Of a DNA stretch of 64,000 bases, positions 11,882 to 23,065 are shown piece by piece (the stretch's first letter is position 1; every line of letters begins with the position of its first letter). The translations under genes were made by a program, and so were the position numbers. The notes under the pieces were generated by a model. It ran no database searches, had not been told where the DNA came from, and saw only the letters and a program-made list of their open reading frames with translations. Origin of the DNA: Coptis chinensis (taxonomy: Eukaryota; Streptophyta; Magnoliopsida; Ranunculales; Ranunculaceae); the NCBI GenBank assembly GCA_015680905.1, contig JADFTS010000058.1, positions 186,001-250,000 of the forward strand. Direction: 5' to 3'.

Positions 11882-12131
11882 TTCTAGTTATGGGTAAGTT
11901 GATAGAAGAAGAGGATGAGGAGGATGATGATTAAAGCGGGAGATAAGGTAAGTTGTAATTCTAGTTAGTGTCTGCTTATGTCCCAAGCAATTTGATTCTT
12001 GTTAACCCCATAATGGGTGGAACTCTTATAGAGTTGCGTCAGTTTTTATATTAGTATGTTTTAACCTTGTTTTGCGGATGTTCCGAATTTCCGCAGCGTT
12101 TCCATGGTATTTTTCTACCCTCTTTATTTAA

Positions 12132-12169
12132 ATGCTTTGAGGACAAAGCATGCTTCTTGTTGGGGGGAT
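12132..12169 (+). promoter_or_regulatory. AGGA-loop hairpin plus G tract, internal
   Basis: atgctttg-AGGA-caaagcat forms a perfect 8-bp stem (12132-12151), followed by ttgttggggggat. It matches in form, but not in stem sequence, the hairpin in front of the 3' LTR at 14675-14694. Confidence 0.6.
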
Positions 12170-12399
12170 AGAAACACGTGTAATTAAAGGCATCTGCTAG
12201 GATATAAATATGTATAATATGCATTTGTTTTCTAGTTAAAATTTCAAAAATTCAAAAATATAAATAAATAAGTTCATGCTATACACTTAGGAATAGTGGT
12301 ATTGTTTTCCTTCTCTATGCTCTTAATAATCTAGAAGTCTCCGTAGTTTTGCATTAGAATAATTTTTAGAAACTTAGGTTAATATGTAGGTAATAATCT

Positions 12400-14345
12400 T
12401 TGCATCTAGCTATAAATATATTACATGAGTATCTATGATTGTTAGCAGTAAGTTTCTGAACTCTAGGCTAGAGTACTTATTCTACAAATCCTGTGAGAAT
12501 ATAGCCTAAAGCCTTATATGAAGCGAAACATTTGAGAAATGACACAAGGGAGAAGTAAAATCGGATAGAGATATCACACGTCCACTTGCTTGATCACTAA
12601 ACCATATCCTAAGCGAGAATTTAGGCCCTCTTGGATCGATATAGCCAGAAATTCAAACCTATGAATTATTTTCCGCTAGTCGCCCCTCTGAGCATTTCTT
12701 TAGCCTTTCATAAACCACAAATCCTTTTCCCTGTTACAAAACAAAACAAAATAAAAAATTCAACCTACCCAATTTAGATAAGTCTGAGAATAGAATGAGG
12801 AAGAAAGAAGAAGAGAAAAACCTGTGTAAACAAAAGTTAGTTAATTGCTTCAGAAAATAAAGAAAAGAAGTTTCCATCCAAAGAAAAGAAAAATAAAAAT
12901 AGAAATAAAATAAAAACTCCAAAAAAAATAGAATAAAAGGAGTCAAAAGCCAAAGAAAAATAAAAAAAAAATATGGCTAAGGATGGAAACAAAGTGTGGA
13001 AGCAAAAGTAAATAACAAGGTTTTCTCTAGTAATATGAAGACTCTATTATCTCAGACTTGTCCTTTTTGAATATCCATTTCCTTCCTTCTTAAACCATCT
13101 CCTAATCCCGCGAACACCTAATAAAGACCTCTAGCTCAATTAGGAATAGGTTAGTGTGATAGTAAGTGGCGGATGTGTTTGATCGACTCCGGCTTCCTTG
13201 TTGTCATTGAGATTGTAAGGTAAAGTGTGCCTTCGCACTGTTTCGGAGTGTGAAACTTGAGTGAAAAAAATCAGTGTTGTATCTTGACTATTATTGTGAG
13301 AACCTCTTGAAGGGCTATTCGAGTTTCATAATGAACACGCTAGACATTTCATAGTATTACTCATTGTTTCATAATCTTTGCATCTATCTATAAATATATT
13401 ACATGAGTATCATGATTGTTTGTGATAAGTTTCAAATCTAGGCTAAATACTTATTCTACAAATCCTGTGAGAATATAGCCTAAAGCCTTATATGAGTGAA
13501 ACATTTGAGAAATGACACAAAGGGAGAAGTATATTCGAATAGAGAAATCACACGTCCACTTGCTTGACCACTATACCATGTCCTAAGAGAGAATTTAGGC
13601 CCTTTTTTTTATCGATATAGCTAGAAATTCTGACCTAAGTATATTTTCCGCTAATTAATAATCGAGCCTTTCATTAGCCCTTCCATAAACCACAAATCCT
13701 TTACCCTGTTACAAAATAAAACAAAATAAAAAAAATTCAACCTACCCAATTTAGATAAGTCCGAGGAATAGAATAAGGAAGAAAGAAGAAGAAAAACACG
13801 TGTAAACAAAAGTTAGTTAATTGCTTCAAAAAAATAAAGAAAAGAAGTTTCCATCCAAAGAAAAGAAAAATAAAAATAGAAATAAAATAAAAATAAAACA
13901 AAAAAAAAAAGAATAAAACGAGTCAAAAAGCCAAAGAAAAGAAAAAAAATATGGCTAAGGATGGAAACAAAGTGTAGAAGCAAAAGTAAATAACAAGGTT
14001 TTTCTACTTACATAAAATGAAGACTCTATTATCTCGGACTTGTCCCTTTTGAATATCCATTTCCTTCCTTCTTAAACCATCTCCTAATCCCATAACACCT
14101 AATAAAGACATCTAGCTCGATTAGGAATAGGTTAGTGTGATAGTAAGTGGCGGATGTGTTTGATCGACTCCGGCTTCCTTGTGTGTCATTGAGATTGTAA
14201 GGTAAAGTGTGCCCTTCAAGCACTAGTAAATAAACTTGAGTGGAAAAATCGAGTGTTGTATCTTGACTATTATTGTGAGAACCTACTTAAGGACGCTTAT
14301 TCGAAGTTTCAGAAACGGACCTGCTATTGCATTTCATAGTATTAC
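12400..14345 (+). repeat. Tandem duplication of about 975 bp in element I
   Basis: Block 12400-13360 is repeated at 13375-14340 with offsets of 974-979 bp; for example, tctacaaatcctgtgagaa occurs at 12481 and 13455. Both blocks contain A/G-rich runs (about 12730-12970 and 13710-13950) that give no protein. The other family copy (60100-61080) has the block only once, so the duplication arose in this copy or its close relatives. Confidence 0.8.
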
Positions 14346-14674
14346 TCATTGTATATATGTTTATTGTAGATGATTGATTATTATGCATATATTAGCTTAG
14401 GTTTTGACTTGATTACTCTATATGCATTGCTAGTGAGAGGTATAGTTAATTTAGAGCATGAATAAAGGAAACAATAGTTTTATTTCTTAGTCGTTGTAGT
14501 ATAGAAGAAGTTTGTGAGTACCTTCATCGAAAACTCTCACGAGGCTATAACTCATCCACTAGGGAATTCCTAGTGGTTTAAGGCCTTGTTGCATATATGG
14601 TCAATGCAATGTCCACTCAGTGAAACGAGAGTAGATAGAACTCCATTTTTGGTCACTTATTCTAATTTCTCATC

Positions 14675-14712
14675 TTTGCTTGAGGACAAGCAAAATGCTA
14701 TTTGGGGTGGTT
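14675..14712 (+). promoter_or_regulatory. AGGA-loop hairpin and polypurine tract before the 3' LTR
   Basis: tttgcttg-AGGA-caagcaaa (14675-14694) is a perfect 8-bp stem, followed by atttggggtggtt, which touches the LTR at 14713. This is where plus-strand DNA synthesis should be primed. Confidence 0.65.
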
Positions 14713-16215
14713 TGATAAGAGCCCAAAACTGTAGTTTTAACCACGTAATGATCATACTTTTAAACCAATTATGTGAGTAATAATTAAGAGTTAATACCGA
14801 CACGTGTTTTATGCATTTCAGGCTTCAAAGTCCATTATGTGCAGAAATATGCTACTTTAGCGAGATAAAGGAGCAAAGGTCGGTTGCTAAGGAGTTCTGT
14901 GATTAAAGGCCAAGATTCAAGAAGGCAAAGCCTTTCTAAAGCTGAAAAGTCGACAGGAGGAGAACCAAAGACTCAAAGTCGTGAGAACTTCAAAGGCGTA
15001 TCTTTGGTCTCAGACTTCGGAATTGGGCCTACCTTATGTCAAAACGACCGGCTCGGAAAGAGCTTTCCAATGGTTTAAGCCTTAACCCAATAAGAGGAGC
15101 AGAAGTGGACGAAAATTCTTTTGAAGCCAACTGCAGCTGAAGAGGCTTTTTTAGACTGAAAGAATTGGGTTTTGGGCTTGATTCTCTGGCCCAAAACATG
15201 GCTCCAAGCCCATGCACGATTTTTGGATCTGAAAAGTATAAAAACAAAAGCTTAGCTCTTTGTTAAGGGTAGATAGTTAGGTTAGAAAATAAATTAGGTT
15301 AGGATAAGAAAAGTAGCCATTAAACCTTCGTTCTAGATCTAGTTTTAGATTAATTAATTAGTTTTTATTCTTGCCTCAAATTCAGTATTAAATTATTGTT
15401 ATTGCTATTCATTAGATAAATAAAGTTAATTAGTTCTCCATAATCTAGTTTCATTTTCATTAATTGTTTAGTTTCAATTCTTAGATTCAATTACCTGTCA
15501 TTATTAGTTTCAATTAATTCTTGCATGATTAGTTCCAATTGAGTTTAAACAAGTAAAGTTCAAATCTTTATATCATATCTTGTTTGAATTCCATTGGGAA
15601 TGATAGCGTGATGATTCTCGGCTAAACCTCCATTTGAGGGGGTTGAGAAGCCTTGATGAAAACTTGATTCCGATTATCGTAGAGTCGTCGTAATTTCCTT
15701 TCCACTCTAGAAATGATTAGTTCACCATGAGAATGGGTATAATCGTTCACATGCTAGTTATGAATTGGTAAAATTGCCATGTGTAATTAGGGATTAGGAG
15801 TAACCAGATTGTTCTCATGGGCGATTCAATTCGATTACGACGATTAAATGGCCGTTAGTAGGATTAAGTCGAGTTAAGGTGGAATCAATCCCCCTCTAAC
15901 TCCTTATCATTGAATCGATGTAGCATTCCCATAGTTGTTCTAATAGTCGACTAGTTGCATCTTGTGGGTAGTTGCATCGTAGTCTAGTTGCCATTTCGTA
16001 AATCTCTCATTAGACCTTAGTTAAGATTACTTATACGTAGAGAACACAGCATGCGGAAGGACTAGGAGTGGAACGAATCATCTACTCCACTATATCTCAT
16101 AGGATGGAGAGTAGAAATCTTTGATAAACTTAGGCACGTATTAAGTTTTAGTTTACTTACGTTTTGAGTTTCATCGTTCATTTCGTAGGTAAACTATCAT
16201 TTTTATGTTTTATCA
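14713..16215 (+). repeat. 3' LTR of element I
   Basis: It runs from TGATAAGAGCC to TTTTATCA and is clearly diverged from the 5' copy by many substitutions and small indels, so the insertion is not recent. A TATA candidate, tataaaaa, lies at 15237-15244. Confidence 0.85.
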
Positions 16216-17048
16216 ATAAGCCATGAAACCACATACTTAAAAAAAACCACAATGACACAATTCCTTATGAGGGAGAGTTATAAGAAATTTAACTAACTAC
16301 ATGCTTACTTCATTCAAAGTAAAATATAGTTCGTCATTCGCTCAATGAGTGGGGGGTTCAACAATTTCGACTTGAGCAATATGGGTTCAACTTGAAGTCA
16401 TCACACACAACCAACAATTACAAGCAAGAGTATGACAACCTCATGAGTCAAAACAAAATTGTCGCTTCAAAACAATCCTTTAAGACATTATCTATATATG
16501 TGATAAGACAATATCTATATGACTCCTTATGAGGGACACAATCTTTGAATATTGTAGAAATGAATATCATATGAAAATCACAAATGAAAAGCGATACCGA
16601 CCATATTTACCTTCATCTGAGTCTGGTTCACCCTCACCCTCACCCTCACCTTTTGGGTTATCATCTGTGGGGTGAATTCTTGGTTGGTCCGTCGCAGTCA
16701 AATCTTGCACAAAATCCACATAAATATGAACGTGGCCATCTTCATGAGGAGATGAATCTGTAAAGAACTCTTTCACTATTGCATCCGATTATCTAGAGGA
16801 ATCTTCATGCCCCTTAACCAACCAATAAGCGTATGTATCATCATTTGGGGGAAGACATTCAATAGCTCGGCGTATCAACCCAACAACTGCCCCTCTAGTC
16901 ACCTGGTATCATCACGGAACTTGAGTTGAGCTTCTACAATGGTCCCCTTAGGTACTCAAACATTTTTATCTTGTTGATCTTATTAACAATCCAAAGCCCT
17001 CCGTAATGCAGCTTGATGAACTTACTATCAAAATGAGTGCCATCGGTG

Positions 17049-17193
17049 GCATCATCTCCATCTCCATCCCCATCTCCATCTCCATCTCCATCTCCTTCTC
17101 TATCAGTATTGCCATTGACATCAACATCAACATCAACATCTCCATCTCCATCTCCATCTCCATCTCCATCGCCATCGCCATCAACATCTTCCT
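17049..17193 (+). repeat. Hexanucleotide repeat encoding Asp-Gly run
   Basis: ccatct/ccatcg units on the plus strand read on the minus strand as repeated GAT-GGN codons, giving DGDGDG with interspersed DVDVDV and DREGDG. It lies in frame inside exon 4 of the minus-strand gene. Long plus-strand frames here are artefacts of the repeat. Confidence 0.8.
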
Positions 17194-17639
17194 CTTCCTC
17201 TTTATCTTCATCTTCACCGAAAATTGCCCTAAGTTGTGCATTCTCAGACTTGAGGTCAGTGTATTCTCTCCTCAATCTCCCACACTCGGATCTCTCACAC
17301 TCAGTCTCAGACTCTTTCGGTTCATAGCATCGGTCTAGAAGAATTTGTTTTTCCTTGTTGATATCTTTGAGCACTTGACTTACTTTTGAGGAAATTTGAT
17401 CCTGAAATGAAAAACTGAAATTTAATGGAGAAATCAAAATCATATAATCCACGAATACATCCCACCATTCTTCATTGCTAACATTGATCCATTAATGTAG
17501 TGATATATGTCATATATCATTTCAAAGCTAAATGATATATTATGATACAGAGAAACTAAAAGGAACCCATCATGCAACATCAATAGAATATAGATGGAGT
17601 TTTACTTCTAAGAAATCAATGATTTACTAGATGAACAAG

Positions 17640-17860
17640 ATAGAATGATTTACAATTAGGATGGTATATGGTATGTAGCATTCCAAATAATGGATGATAT
17701 ATAGTACATATCATCCTTACTTTGGCAAACCAAAACTTCCAGTAAGAATGGTGAGAACCAAGTGATAATGGTGTTTGGATAGGATGGTATATGGTATGTA
17801 GCGTTCCAAATAATGGATGATACATTGTATCATACAATACTTTGGCAGACCAAAACTTGA
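17640..17860 (-). repeat. Copy of the 239-bp repeat family inside an intron
   Basis: Two half-units (ggatggtatatggtatgtagc near 17660 and 17781; ctttggca(a/g)accaaaact near 17732 and 17850) match the array at 23066-24090 in reverse orientation. They sit in the intron between exons 3 and 4 of the gene at 16567-20494. Confidence 0.65.
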
Positions 17861-19231
17861 TACAAAGAGGAGCTCTCACTTCACTCACTTAGAATGATCT
17901 CTCTCACTCACAAATTTTCGGTACGCCCTCTCGACTATTTTTATTGTATATTAGTCCCTACAAATTTAGCAATTCGCCCTTCAGTTAAATATTCCTTTAT
18001 GTACTTTTTATATATTTTTACTCAAACTTGTCCTTCTCAATAACATTCTTTAAAATCTCAATTCTAAATGTTGTTTCATATATACGCAATCCAACACTAG
18101 ATGAAAACTATATTAACATGTCGCAATTTCTTTAAACACAACAAAATGTCGTACAAACAAAACCCTAATAACTTAGGAGAGTTCTAAAAAATGTGGTGTT
18201 ACACTTATCAAAACCAAAACTTACCTTTGCTTTACTTTTTTTGTCCAGCCCCTCACCTACTACTTGTGGGAACTTGTGATTGAGCACACCCAGATCCCAC
18301 TTTGCGCACCTAGGGTATTGCATTTCATAATCATTGACCAGTGAGATGAAGTCTACCATATGCTCACAGAACCAGTACTATCATTGAAAAAAATGAAATA
18401 AAAAAAAACACAGTTATTATTCAATCACTCAATAATAAAACCTATAATACCACTAAAGTGGGTTTAATACTTACAAGTAGTTGTACCACACATGTAGCAG
18501 TGCTCATTGGGCTTTTAGCACTGTGTTTTCTAATCTGCTTCATCATGTGGTCGGAGATTGTTGTTGGCCACGACACCTTATTCATTTCTTTGAAACTGTA
18601 GACATAGTACACGTATGCTGAAGCCAGACTAAAATTTGATTTTGTGAAGAAGACGGAGTTGAGCATAAACAACACCATCAGCTTGGCAAAGTCAGCTATT
18701 GACTCCTTATCTTCCTTCTTCACAACTCCTTCTAGTGCACTCCGAATTTCAGAAGTGGTGATGATGCTAGAGTTGAAGTATTTAACTTTAAAATCAAGTG
18801 CATCCCCACTCAACAACTTCTTGTCTGGTTTACTTACTGCTTCAACAACATTCTCGCCCTGCTTTGGTAGCCCAAAAGTTAGGCTCACATCCTCTGGAGT
18901 TAGTCGTACACTAACTCCGTGTATTACGAAACACCCCTCCTCTGTGTTGAATGCTTCAATGATAGTCTTGATGACTTGACTAGACATCGAAACCATCTTC
19001 TCAGTCAGCTTCGAATCATAGAAACATTTGAACAGTGGGAAGAAACTTCATCTCTTCCAAGTGACACTCTTTGATTGCACCTTTAAAAGAGTGTTCACCC
19101 ATAAGCTTCACCAAAGCCGACATTCCACTCCGAAATGGAGTTGACTTTCTCTTTTTGTTGCTCACTACCTCTTGCTCTTGCTCTTGCTCATTTGCTTTGT
19201 CTTTCCCTCTAGATTTGTCCTTTCTCAGTTC

Positions 19232-20341
19232 CTGATATAAGATATTTGTTGTGAACAATATAATGGAAGACATAAGACATGGGATAGTTTTGTAAAAACA
19301 CTGTATACTACATAAGATAATATATACACATGGCATAATATATACGGTGCATCATCCGTCATACAGCATATAACAAATCGATGACACTTAAATTCACAAA
19401 TAAAATCTTACAAGCGTGTTGCATTTAACACAACTCATGCTTGCTCTGTGACATGCACAACATATAAAGATGCAACATAAAATAATCAAATGTTGATAAG
19501 AATGCATGAAACCAATAATTAAATCAAACGGATGCAAAGACAAAAGAAAGACGGGAATAAAATCCTAATATAAACAAACTAAGTATAATAGAAGCTCACA
19601 ATCGCGAAATAATTATAACTGGATATCGATGTAGAATGTTGGGACACACAGTAAATGAACAGTATAACGCAAGAAGTCAACTGTATGACATTTAAGGGCC
19701 ACGGAAGATGCTCTTTAGGTAGCACTCGAAAGCAAAATCTTCATGGCTGCTAAGTCCATTAATAGAAGACCAGACGTATAATTGTTACTGGTTTGTGAGA
19801 AGTGACTACCGCGTGACAATTTGCCCCAGAATTGCAAATTGCATTTTCCGCTTGTCAATTAAGTTTGAGTGCCTATGAACCTTCCTTTCAAAAGGAAGAC
19901 CGACCGACACAAAAAGGGAGAGTGATCAAAATCATGCACACCCAGTTGATGGATGCCCTTCAAGGGAGTTCAATGTACTTCTACATTCTGCATTGAGTGT
20001 GTCAAATAAGTGGCCTAAATTCTCTATATATTCAAAAGGAAAGCCCATAGCCCCATTGGCAATCCCAGAAGTTCAACTAAGTAGCATAGTGGAGCAGTCC
20101 AATCAAAATTTCTTATCTGGAACCACCTTTTGGATGTGCTGTGAAATGTTAGGAAAATAACGCAAGGGTCTAACACTCTAACATATGCTATTTGATTCCT
20201 TTGCGCAGACCTAACACACATATATATCTTTCCAGAACATGGCATTTAAAGTTGGATTTTGTGAAATTTATATAAAATTTCAACCCATATATGCAACAAA
20301 ATCTTCAAAGTTTAAAAAAACAAGTTTATAAGAGATTTTAC
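19232..20341 (-). other. Long intron 1, no recognised feature
   Basis: AT-rich, between the donor after HRSQ (gtaaaa at 20341) and the acceptor before ELRKDK (19232). I see no other gene in it. Confidence 0.5.
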
Positions 20342-20494
20342 CTGTGACCGATGAGATGATTTTGGAGATTTAGAAGTGGATGGTTTTTGTAATTTATCTA
20401 CTTTAGGACACACCTTCATCCTCACGTTTGGATTTCTCTCCACGACACCCTTTCCCATCTCCAAAGTTGCACTAACTCTTTTGTTTTTACCCAT

Positions 20495-21709
20495 TTATGT
20501 TCAAAAACTTAATTTGATTGAATGGAAGTTTAGTTTTTGAATGTGGGGTTGGACTAAATAGAAGCGTGTCCCATAAGATTTTGGTTTAAACCATGGGTGG
20601 CAAAATACACGTGCAATGCACATGCCAGGGCAGTTTTCGATTTGTTACATTTTGTAAGGAAACTCTTGAAATTTTCAATTTTTGCTTTCTTTTGTGCCCT
20701 TTTTTTCGGTGATAACCCTTCGATATTTTCGATATATAAACCAAGGCCCAAAATACCGTCGAGATATGAGGTATGTGATTTCATTCGTGTTTATTTGTGA
20801 TGAGTTATTTAATATATTGGATTATGGAAAATTTTATGTCGGGATTTCCAATTTTTTTCTGTAATTGCACGTGATCATGTGTCTATAGTTCCTTCCGAGT
20901 CACTCGACCCAGACCATATCAAAAGTCGTTGACCCAACCCCGTTGATCCGCACAATTTCAATACTCTAACTCTAATATTTTTGAATTTTGTTTATATTTT
21001 CTTTGAAATTTTGTAGGAATTTGGGAGATAAAAAACTTGTGAGTTCAACATCAATTTAAATATTCAAGTTTGAACATTGGGCAAATATCAAGAGTTCAAA
21101 TTCAACTTTCGAATTTTGGAGAAGATGAATCATTCATCCTTGTATTAATTTCGAAATCTTTCAGTTGATATTTTATTGTTTTGTACCATAGATCCTCGCT
21201 CCCATCTTCATTTTATCATGCTGTGGAAAATAATCAATTTACAAATGATAAATCATGAGAATTTCCCTTCAAAATTTTAAGATATGGCTTTGGGTTCAAG
21301 TTCAAGTTTTTTATTTTTGTTTATTTTTTCATTGATCGATTCTATTTTTTTTTCTATATGTTGTGAATTGGAAAGATATTATTACCTGCAGAATTAGAAT
21401 TATAAAGTTTTTATTTTTGTGGGAAATAAAGATCATCGTCATATCCCAATCAAAGCTCAAGCCCATGAGCTGAAGATGGCTATTTAAAGAATCAATAAGT
21501 GAGAGCTCATGGAATAAATTGTGCCATCAAGAATGGGAGGAAATCTATAAATTAAGGATAATTGCAACCACCTCCATATTTTATTACCATTTTTAGATTA
21601 TGAAAACGATTATTTTGCAATTTTTTTGATTTTTGTTGATTGACAAGTTCTATACAACATAATTAAATATTCAAACAATTCTATGCAGCTTTTCAATGTA
21701 ATAAAGAGC
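20495..21709. other. Intergenic AT-rich DNA
   Basis: This is upstream of the minus-strand ATG at 20494 and up to the SINE target site. A 76-codon minus-strand frame at 20554-20784 has no recognisable domain. Nothing else is supported. Confidence 0.4.
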
Positions 21710-21725
21710 AACAAATTGGTCTATT

Positions 21726-22980
21726 ATAAGTGCCTTCTAACTTAGTTGATAAAACCTTTGGGTGGTGACACCATAGGTCTGGGGTTCGAACCCCGTGATA
21801 AGAGCCCAAAACTGTAGTTTTAACCCCTTTAACAATATCGCTTTTGACCAATTATGTGATTAATAAGTAAGAGTTCGTACTGCTATCGTGTTCTTATGTA
21901 TTTCAGGCATTGGAGTCGAATATGTGTAGAAATGCGCCCCTTTTGCGAGATAAAGGAGCAAGAGTTGGTTGCTAAGAAGTTCTATGATTAAAGGCCAAGA
22001 TTCAAGGAGAAAAAGCCTTTTTAAAGCCCGGTCAAAGTTGAAAAGTCAAAGTCAACGCAGGCAGAAACAGCGCACAAAAGTCAGCAGAATTTCCAAAGCC
22101 CGTATCTTTGGACTCAGACCTCGGAATTGGGCCTACCTTATGTCAAAACGACCAGCTCGGAAAGAGCTTTCCAATGGTTAAAGCCTTGACCCAATCAGAG
22201 GAGCAAAAGATGCAAAAAGTCCATGGAAGTCAAATCCAACTGAAAAGGCTTCTGTGGACCGAAGAAATTGGGTTTTGGGCTCGATTTTCCGGCCCAAAAC
22301 ATGGCTCCTCAGCCCATGCACGAAAAAGTGGATCTGGTCTCCTCCATTTGTATGGAGAAGACTTAACTCTTAAGATACCTAGATCTAGATTAGAAAATTA
22401 GGTTAGACTCTATTAATGAGTTCAAATAACTTAGTTTAGATCTAGTTTTTACATTCAATTAATTAGTTTGTTTTAATTTGATAAGTAGTTATTCATAATC
22501 TTAGTTCTAAATTAGTTTTAATTTTAGTTTTAATTCATTTTGAATCATTATTGTTATTGTTCAAATAGATTAATAGAGTTTAAATTAGTTATTAAATTAT
22601 GACTTGTTATTATTGTTCTTGTGTTGGGAATGATAGTATAGAAATTTCACATCACACATTACTCTCACCATTGTTCTTTGTGTTTGTTCAATTGAATTTG
22701 TTTAAGTCTTGAGAGTTAAGAGAGGAACGATTCCGTACTCTATATATTGCTTCATTATTATTTAAGAGAGTAAGGAAAAAATAATTGATACCATAAGAAT
22801 GAGGTTAGAGTAATCTAGTTTAGTTTTTATGGGTTATCACCCCGCTACACACAATTGAGTTACTGGATCTCTTTAAGAACAGGCTTGCCCACTCATCAAA
22901 GGTCTAGGGATCAAACCCTGCCAGCATCAAAGCGTTACTGAACTCATTTAAAACAATCTTGCCAATAAAAAAAAAAACAA
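21726..22980 (+). mobile_element. tRNA-derived SINE, split by a solo LTR
   Basis: The 16-bp target duplication aacaaattggtctatt lies at 21710-21725 and 22981-22996. The SINE is about 206 bp once the LTR insert and its target copy are removed: 21726-21795 plus 22845-22980. The head shows pol III promoter boxes (A-like ttagttgataaaacc; B box ggttcgaaccc at about 21783), and the tail ends in an A-rich run. The first part looks like a tRNA, as in most plant SINEs. Confidence 0.8.
21796..22839 (+). mobile_element. Solo LTR of the element I family
   Basis: It runs from TGATAAGAGCCC to GGTTATCA and is flanked by the exact 5-bp duplication CCCCG (21791-21795 and 22840-22844). At 1044 bp it is shorter than the 1.5-kb LTRs of element I, so it has internal deletions or is a sublineage. 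It defines the true family ends. Solo LTRs arise by recombination between the two LTRs of a full element. Confidence 0.85.
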
Positions 22981-23065
22981 AACAAATTGGTCTATTTATT
23001 TATTTTGAATAAAATAAGATGTCTAGATTTTGGTTAATTTTATGCCTCTGTGTTGTGTTCTATTG

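Larger units (their letters stand above)
3337..16215 (+). mobile_element. Element I: non-autonomous Ty3-type LTR retrotransposon
   Basis: The element is bounded by LTRs of about 1.5 kb that start TGATAAGAGCCC and end TTACCA (5') or TTATCA (3'). A tRNA-Asp-like primer site lies 2 bp after the 5' LTR and a G-rich polypurine-like tract sits before the 3' LTR. Inside are a decayed gag-protease, a 257-codon ORF in the position where RT would be expected, and further small ORFs. I found no reverse transcriptase, RNase H or integrase motif, so it would depend on a helper; this matches the TR-GAG/LARD class. Its 5-bp flanks, taaca and ataag, do not match, which suggests recombination with a related copy, later loss, or strong divergence. 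Confidence 0.85.
16567..20494 (-). pseudogene. PMD/Ulp1-like plant gene, N-terminal exons
   Basis: The start is ATG at 20494 (MGKNKRVSATLEMGKG). Exons in minus order are 20342-20494, 18475-19231, 18225-18377, about 16975-17401 and about 16585-16920. The first four joins keep phase 0 with GT/AG borders. Exon 2 is basic and polar, then reads PLFKCFYDSKLTEK, VRLTPEDVSLTFGLPKQG and FAKLMVLFMLNSVFF; exon 3 continues YWFCEHM...LNHKFPQVVGEG. This layout is that of the plant Ulp1-like/PMD N-terminal domain. Exon 4 has a coiled-coil-like Glu/Lys/Leu stretch and an Asp-Gly repeat; exon 5 ends in a GEGEGEGE run. Lesions are one extra base near 19035 (M-K-F | F-P-L) and an in-frame TAA in exon 5 (near 16786). 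The C-terminal protease may be the exons at 2054-2963. Confidence 0.6.

Noticed and set aside
17006-17338. Plus-strand Ser/Pro and Ile/Ser repeat frames of 96-110 codons
   Set aside because: They are the opposite strand of the hexanucleotide Asp-Gly repeat in a spliced minus-strand gene.
21740-21795. A tRNA gene at the B-box-like ggttcgaaccc
   Set aside because: No cloverleaf can be completed; the sequence runs into a SINE body with an A tail and target duplication.
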